Origin: Candidatus Nanopelagicales bacterium
GTDB lineage: Bacteria; Actinomycetota; Actinomycetes; S36-B12; UBA10799
Assembly: GCA_018003655.1 (NCBI GenBank)
Contig: JAGNDY010000016.1
Location: 1-32,473, forward strand
Length of the DNA stretch: 32,473 nt
Reading direction: 5' to 3'
The first letter of the stretch is position 1; each line of letters starts with the position of its first letter. A model generated the notes under the pieces. It worked only from the letters and a program-made list of their open reading frames with translations, made no database searches and was not told the DNA's origin. Made by a program: the position numbers and the translations under genes. This document shows, piece after piece, positions 25,616 through 32,473 of this stretch.

Positions 25616-26361
25616 GACGATCGTTGATCCGAATCACTGAAGCTTTTGTCGCCCGGCTTGACCGTGAGGTCGGTGACTTTGCGCTTGCCTCGGTACCAAA
25701 AGCCCCAGACGGAATCGGCAAGCTCGTTGGCTGGTCGCGTTCCCCACCCCAGCCAGTGGGCGCCGATGCGCAATCCGAGGGCGACGGCCATGGCGATGAA
25801 CTGGGCCAGCACGATGTTGGTCTTGATTGCGAGGAGCGCGACAAAGACAGAGGTCGAGGCAAGTGCCGCGATCGCGACGAACGACCCCGGTCGCACAATC
25901 CGAGGGGCTGTGCCGGAAAGGATGTCGCGCAGCACGATTCCTCCGACCGCAGTCACGACACCGGTGAGCACAGCCGATGAGTAACCCAAACCAAGCTTGA
26001 GCGCCGGAGTTGCGCCGACTGTGCACAGAAAGCCGATTGCCAGGCCCTCCAAAACCACGAGCGCTCCGTTGACACGTGAAATCAGGCCCGCAAAGAAGAA
26101 CCCAAAGACTGCCACCGCCCCAGCGGTCGCCAGGAACCCCGGCTTGGTGAGGACGACTGGCGTGCCGTCTTGGAGCACGATGTCGCGCAGGAGCAGACCG
26201 CCCACCCCGGAAACAATGGCGATGCTCAAAATGCCAATGACATCGAAGCCACGTTTGGCGGCGTCGACCGCTCCCGCCAGGCCAGAGACCGCGACGGCGA
26301 CGTAGGGCGCCCATGTTGGCAGCGTGATCAACACGCCCGCGATTTCCACACCCTTGGACAC
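25612..26361 (-). CDS. TRIC-family cation channel protein (YicG/UPF0126-like), paralog 2
   Basis: This is a second TRIC-family protein of 249 residues with the same two-repeat plan: GVGGLLLRDIVLQDGTP and AVGGIVLRDILSGTAP. SGLAGAVDAAKRGFDVIGILSIAI parallels the first repeat of paralog 1. A longer basic and polar C-terminal tail (about 35 residues, KRKVTDLTVKPGDKSF) distinguishes it. The open frame continues far upstream, but that part is antisense to the MetE-like gene and not protein-like. The GTG at 26361 is chosen because TAACCT lies 8 nt before it, and GTG 26367 is the alternative. It is first in the operon and overlaps paralog 1 by ATGA. Coupled, diverged paralogs raise the possibility of a mixed channel. 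Confidence 0.86.
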   Translation of the reverse strand: MSKGVEIAGVLITLPTWAPYVAVAVSGLAGAVDAAKRGFDVIGILSIAIVSGVGGLLLRDIVLQDGTPVVLTKPGFLATAGAVAVFGFFFAGLISRVNGALVVLEGLAIGFLCTVGATPALKLGLGYSSAVLTGVVTAVGGIVLRDILSGTAPRIVRPGSFVAIAALASTSVFVALLAIKTNIVLAQFIAMAVALGLRIGAHWLGWGTRPANELADSVWGFWYRGKRKVTDLTVKPGDKSFSDSDQRSS

Positions 26362-26369
26362 AACCACTG

Positions 26370-26375
26370 AGGTTA
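26370..26375 (-). promoter_or_regulatory. Putative -10 box of the TRIC operon, leaderless
   Basis: Minus-strand TAACCT is followed by eight bases and then GTG at 26361. It supports the second of two nearby in-frame GTG codons as the start. Confidence 0.4.
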
Positions 26376-26384
26376 GTCGCGGAC

Positions 26385-26390
26385 TACCGT
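26385..26390 (+). promoter_or_regulatory. Possible -10 box of the MetE-like gene
   Basis: TACCGT would start transcription near 26397 and give a leader of about 38 nt with GGTGG shortly before the ATG at 26435. An in-frame TGA at 26417 excludes a leaderless start for this gene. No -35 is evident. Confidence 0.3.
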
Positions 26391-26434
26391 GGTTGGGTGG
26401 TCCGCGTGGGCATGTCTGACGAGTTGGTGGCTCA

Positions 26435-29706
<3,272 letters not shown>

Positions 29707-29893
29707 GTGCAGTCGGCTCGGATAGGGCCGTACTACCCGCGAACCGGCGTGGCCGACCTCGATGCGCAGGCCAGTGGCTGTCAGGATGACTCGCATGGCT
29801 TCAGTGACCGCAACGCACCGCACCCCAAAGAGCGCCAAGCGAATGTCCGGCCGTGACCCGTCGGTGCAACAGTCCGATTCCACTCCGGCAGGA

Positions 29894-30880
29894 ATGTCAA
29901 CCGCTAGCGATACCGAACAACAAATCGAAGATCTCCTGGCTACCTACCGGACCGTGCCGCACGTGCTGCCGGGTCGAGGCGAGCCACCGGTGGAGACCTT
30001 CCCGGGCCGGATCGTCGAGGCGGGCCAGCGCGAGGTGCTCCTTCGGTCCACGCCCAACTTCGGCCAGCCCGGAGTGCGTCACGCTGTCTACGTCCACGGT
30101 CTGGGAGGGGCGGCGCGCAATTGGACGGACTTGATGCATCTGCTCGCGCCAGTGGCCGGTGGAATCGCCCCCGATCTGCCGGGATTTGGCAAGTCGAGTC
30201 CACCGAAAGATGGCGACTATTCCCTTCCCGCGCACGCCCAAGTCGTCGTGCGATTGATCGAAGACCGCTGTGTCGGCCCTGTTGACTTGTTCGGCAATTC
30301 GATGGGTGGCGCGATCGCGACCCGGATCGCTGCGCTGCGACCCGACTTGGTTCGGACGTTGACCTTGGTGTCCCCGGCCTTGCCTGACCTACGACCCAAA
30401 CTCAGCGTCGCGCCGATCATCTTGCAGTCAACGCCGCTGCTTCGCGATGTGGCCCGACGTGTTCTGCGCACAGGTGACCCCGAGCGCGCAGTCGATCGGA
30501 TGCACGAGGCCTGCTACGCGGACCCCAGCCTGGTCTCGGCCGCTCGCCGCGACGAGCAGATCGAGGAGACTGCCTGGCGTTTGCGCACCGGAGTCTCGGC
30601 AGTGGCACTGCGGCAGTCGGCCCGAGGCCTGGTTGACGCCTACATCCCGGGCCGACCCGGATACCTGTGGCCACTGGCTGAGCGTGTGGAATGTCCCACG
30701 CTGGCGATCTTCGGAACCCACGACAAGTTGGTTGACTCACGCCTCGCTGATCGGGCCGCTCGGTCCTTCCACAACGGTCGGGTTGTCACCCTTCCCGAGA
30801 TGGGTCACGTTGCCCAGCTTGAAGCCCCGGAGAAGGTGGCCCAGATGGTGCTGACGATGTGGGCCGACACCCACGCTTGA
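29894..30880 (+). CDS. Alpha/beta hydrolase fold protein
   Basis: This 328-residue alpha/beta hydrolase has an oxyanion-hole motif YVHGLGGAARNW. The nucleophile is Ser136 (FGNSMGGA), the acid Asp277 (FGTHDKLVDS) and the base His305 (MGHVAQLEAPE). A helical cap lies between about 160 and 255. APDLPGFGKSSPPKDGDY is the usual loop after strand 5. The substrate is unknown; it could be an esterase, lipase or haloalkane-type hydrolase, and nothing in the neighbours narrows this. The start is uncertain. The frame is open to 29762, with ATGs at 29762, 29843 and 29894. The last gives the most ordinary N-terminus, but none has good Shine-Dalgarno or -10 support. The 187 bp after ligA (29707-29893) otherwise hold nothing I can name. 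Confidence 0.8.
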   Translation: MSTASDTEQQIEDLLATYRTVPHVLPGRGEPPVETFPGRIVEAGQREVLLRSTPNFGQPGVRHAVYVHGLGGAARNWTDLMHLLAPVAGGIAPDLPGFGKSSPPKDGDYSLPAHAQVVVRLIEDRCVGPVDLFGNSMGGAIATRIAALRPDLVRTLTLVSPALPDLRPKLSVAPIILQSTPLLRDVARRVLRTGDPERAVDRMHEACYADPSLVSAARRDEQIEETAWRLRTGVSAVALRQSARGLVDAYIPGRPGYLWPLAERVECPTLAIFGTHDKLVDSRLADRAARSFHNGRVVTLPEMGHVAQLEAPEKVAQMVLTMWADTHA

Positions 30881-30912
30881 GTCTGACCGCTGGGGCATCT
30901 GCACGCCCCGCG

Positions 30913-30940
30913 TTGGTGCCCGGCGCGACCTTCATAGGAT
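30913..30940 (+). promoter_or_regulatory. Putative promoter of gatCA, leaderless
   Basis: TTGGTG (30913-30918), a 16-nt spacer and TAGGAT (30935-30940), then GCCCGC and the gatC ATG. Transcription is predicted to start at the A of the start codon. This is the best complete -35/-10 pair among the leaderless candidates here. Confidence 0.6.
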
Positions 30941-30946
30941 GCCCGC

Positions 30947-31252
30947 ATGACTGAAGAGACTTCCCTGACAGCTGAGCAGGTGGCGCACTTGGCCAGATTG
31001 GCCCGATTGCAGCTCTCGGAGGACGAGGTGGTTCTCTACGCAGGTCAACTCGATCAGATCCTGCACTCGGTGCAGCAGGTATCCACAGTCGCTGCCGATG
31101 ACGTCGTGCCGATGTCGCACCCCCAGTCACTGGTCAACGTGTGGCGGGTGGATGAGGTCGCCGTCACCCTGAGCAAAGATCAGGCCCTGTCCGGTGCGCC
31201 CGCAGTCGAAGACGAGCGATTCCGTGTGCCCCGCATCCTGGACGGTGAGTGA
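30947..31252 (+). CDS. gatC: Asp-tRNA(Asn)/Glu-tRNA(Gln) amidotransferase subunit C
   Basis: GatC is the small structural subunit that wraps around GatA and GatB in the GatCAB amidotransferase. This complex converts mischarged Glu-tRNA(Gln) or Asp-tRNA(Asn) to the amidated forms. The 101-residue length is normal. It has the family pattern [18 protein letters not shown], the [11 protein letters not shown] helix, and a C-terminal FRVPRILD that ends the fold. The ATG at 30947 lies 6 nt after a TAGGAT box. gatA follows after 1 bp, so the genes are co-transcribed; gatB would be expected downstream, outside the window. The name GatC is unrelated to GatD of MurT-GatD despite the shared prefix. Confidence 0.96.
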   Translation: MTEETSLTAEQVAHLARLARLQLSEDEVVLYAGQLDQILHSVQQVSTVAADDVVPMSHPQSLVNVWRVDEVAVTLSKDQALSGAPAVEDERFRVPRILDGE

Positions 31253-31253
31253 C

Positions 31254-32473
31254 GTGACGACGGCACAGACCGGGCAACACCTGTATCGGCTGTCTGCGGT
31301 GGAGATTGCTCGCGCGATTGCTGCGGGCGAGGTCACCGCGCTGCAGGTGACAAACGAGCACCTCGCCCGCATCGATGCCATTGACGGGAAACTCCATGCA
31401 TTCCTGCATGTGGACTACGAGGGTGCCCGCGAACAGGCCTGTGCCGTCGACGCCAAGATCGCTGCGGGACAGACCCTCGGACCACTGGCCGGGGTTCCGG
31501 TCGCGCTCAAGGATGTCTTCGCCCAGCAGGACGTGCCGACCACGGCGGGCTCCCGGATCCTGGCGGGCTGGAAGCCGCCGTACGACGCGACCGTGGTGGC
31601 GCGGCTGCGCGCGGCCGATTGCGTCATTCTTGGCAAGACCAACATGGACGAGTTCGCGATGGGGTCGTCCACCGAGCACTCCGGTTACGGCCCCACCCAC
31701 AATCCCTGGGACCTTGACCGGATCCCGGGCGGTTCCGGCGGTGGATCAGCTGCGGCGGTCGCCTCCTACGAGGCACCGCTGGCAGTCGGCACCGACACTG
31801 GCGGATCGATCCGTCAGCCAGCCGCCGTCACCGGCAGTGTGGGCGTCAAACCCACGTACGGGGGAGTCTCCCGCTACGGCCTGATCGCCCTGGCATCCTC
31901 GCTGGATCAAGCGGGACCATGTGCCCGCACGGTCGCCGACGCAGCGCTGCTGCACGAGGCCCTCGCCGGTCACGACCCGCGTGACTCAACCAGCCTTGAC
32001 CTACCAGTTCCCGAGGTTGTCGCCGCCGCCAGCAAGGCCGACGTTCGCGGACTCAAAGTCGGCCTGGTCAAGCAACTGCGCGGTGAGGGCTATCAGGCAG
32101 GCGTTCAACAGCGCTTCGATGAGGCAGTCGAGCTTCTGCGCGAGCTCGGGGCAGAGGTCACCGAGGTCGATTGCCCGCACTTCGAATACGCGATGGCTGC
32201 CTACTATTTGATTCTGCCAAGTGAGGCGTCCTCGAACCTGGCTCGCTTCGATGGAATGCGGTTCGGCCTACGAGCAGGCGACGACGGAGATGCCAACGTC
32301 GAACAGGTGATGGCCGCCACCCGGGAAGCTGGGTTCGGTGCGGAGGTCAAGCGGCGGATCATGCTCGGAACCTATGCGCTGTCCAGTGGGTATTACGACG
32401 CCTACTACGGCCAAGCGCAGAAGGTTCGAACGCTGATCGCGCAGGACTTCGCCAATGCGTTTGCCGACGTGGA
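31254..32473 (+). CDS. gatA: Asp-tRNA(Asn)/Glu-tRNA(Gln) amidotransferase subunit A (3' truncated by window end)
   Basis: GatA is the glutaminase subunit of GatCAB and an amidase-signature enzyme. About 406 residues are visible of the usual 480-510; the frame remains open at the right edge. The Ser-cisSer-Lys catalytic set is present: Lys in PVALKDVF, the glycine-serine loop [12 protein letters not shown], and the nucleophile region [13 protein letters not shown]. Other conserved stretches are [16 protein letters not shown] and [26 protein letters not shown]. The GTG at 31254 follows the gatC stop by 1 bp; the only Shine-Dalgarno-like sequence is a weak GGTGAG in the end of gatC. An earlier GTG at 31249 is in a frame that stops at once. 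The last visible codons read ANAFADV. Confidence 0.97.
   Translation, partial: MTTAQTGQHLYRLSAVEIARAIAAGEVTALQVTNEHLARIDAIDGKLHAFLHVDYEGAREQACAVDAKIAAGQTLGPLAGVPVALKDVFAQQDVPTTAGSRILAGWKPPYDATVVARLRAADCVILGKTNMDEFAMGSSTEHSGYGPTHNPWDLDRIPGGSGGGSAAAVASYEAPLAVGTDTGGSIRQPAAVTGSVGVKPTYGGVSRYGLIALASSLDQAGPCARTVADAALLHEALAGHDPRDSTSLDLPVPEVVAAASKADVRGLKVGLVKQLRGEGYQAGVQQRFDEAVELLRELGAEVTEVDCPHFEYAMAAYYLILPSEASSNLARFDGMRFGLRAGDDGDANVEQVMAATREAGFGAEVKRRIMLGTYALSSGYYDAYYGQAQKVRTLIAQDFANAFADV

Overview
The window is a chromosomal segment of a GC-rich actinobacterium. Coding density is very high, and many genes overlap by ATGA, GTGA or TTGA. GTG starts are frequent. It contains actinobacterial hallmarks: the MurT-GatD lipid II amidation pair, the GlgE maltosyltransferase pathway, an actinobacterial-type GlgP, and a GT4/GH57/methyltransferase set like the mycobacterial methylglucose lipopolysaccharide genes. 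Much of the gene order matches what I recall of Mycobacterium tuberculosis. The glgB-glgE<>glgP block near a dinG-type helicase resembles Rv1326c-Rv1329c, and 14240-32473 follows the general order of Rv3039c to Rv3011c. The species cannot be fixed from sequence alone. There are no mobile elements, rRNA, tRNA or CRISPR, so this looks like vertically inherited core genome.

Layout: (1) 1-1073, the end of a DinG/XPD-type helicase and a small potassium-channel-like protein. (2) 1076-3069 (minus), murT-gatD, which amidate lipid II, divergent from two bacterial PH-domain membrane proteins (3104-4998). (3) 5071-14080, a storage alpha-glucan block: glgE-glgB (minus), glgP (plus) and glgX (minus). (4) 14240-20417, a glucan-decoration block: enoyl-CoA hydratase, methyltransferase and hexapeptide acyltransferase (plus), facing an operon of methyltransferase, GH57 branching enzyme and GT4 glucosyltransferase (minus). 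(5) 20564-22311, etfB-etfA. (6) 22565-24906, a cysteine desulfurase and mnmA, which cooperate in tRNA 2-thiouridine synthesis. (7) 24950-26361 (minus), two tandem TRIC-family channels. (8) 26435-29706, a short MetE-like protein overlapping ligA. (9) 29894-30880, an alpha/beta hydrolase. (10) 30947-32473, gatC and a truncated gatA, two subunits of the tRNA-dependent amidotransferase.

GlgE polymerises maltose-1-phosphate, GlgB branches the polymer, and GlgP and GlgX degrade it. The second block carries its own elongating glucosyltransferase and branching enzyme plus methyl- and acyltransferases, as expected for a modified alpha-glucan or glucolipid. No maltose-1-phosphate-forming enzyme (GlgM or TreS/Pep2) is present in the window, unless the GT4 enzyme serves that role.

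The main regulatory signal is a recurring architecture. Eight transcription units have a TAnnnT -10 box ending only 6-8 nt before an ATG or GTG start, which predicts leaderless mRNAs and fixes several start codons. Other non-coding features are a pair of adjacent palindromes in the etfB/methyltransferase divergent promoter and a perfect 25-bp inverted repeat between etfA and the cysteine desulfurase gene. No gene-free stretch exceeds 300 bases.
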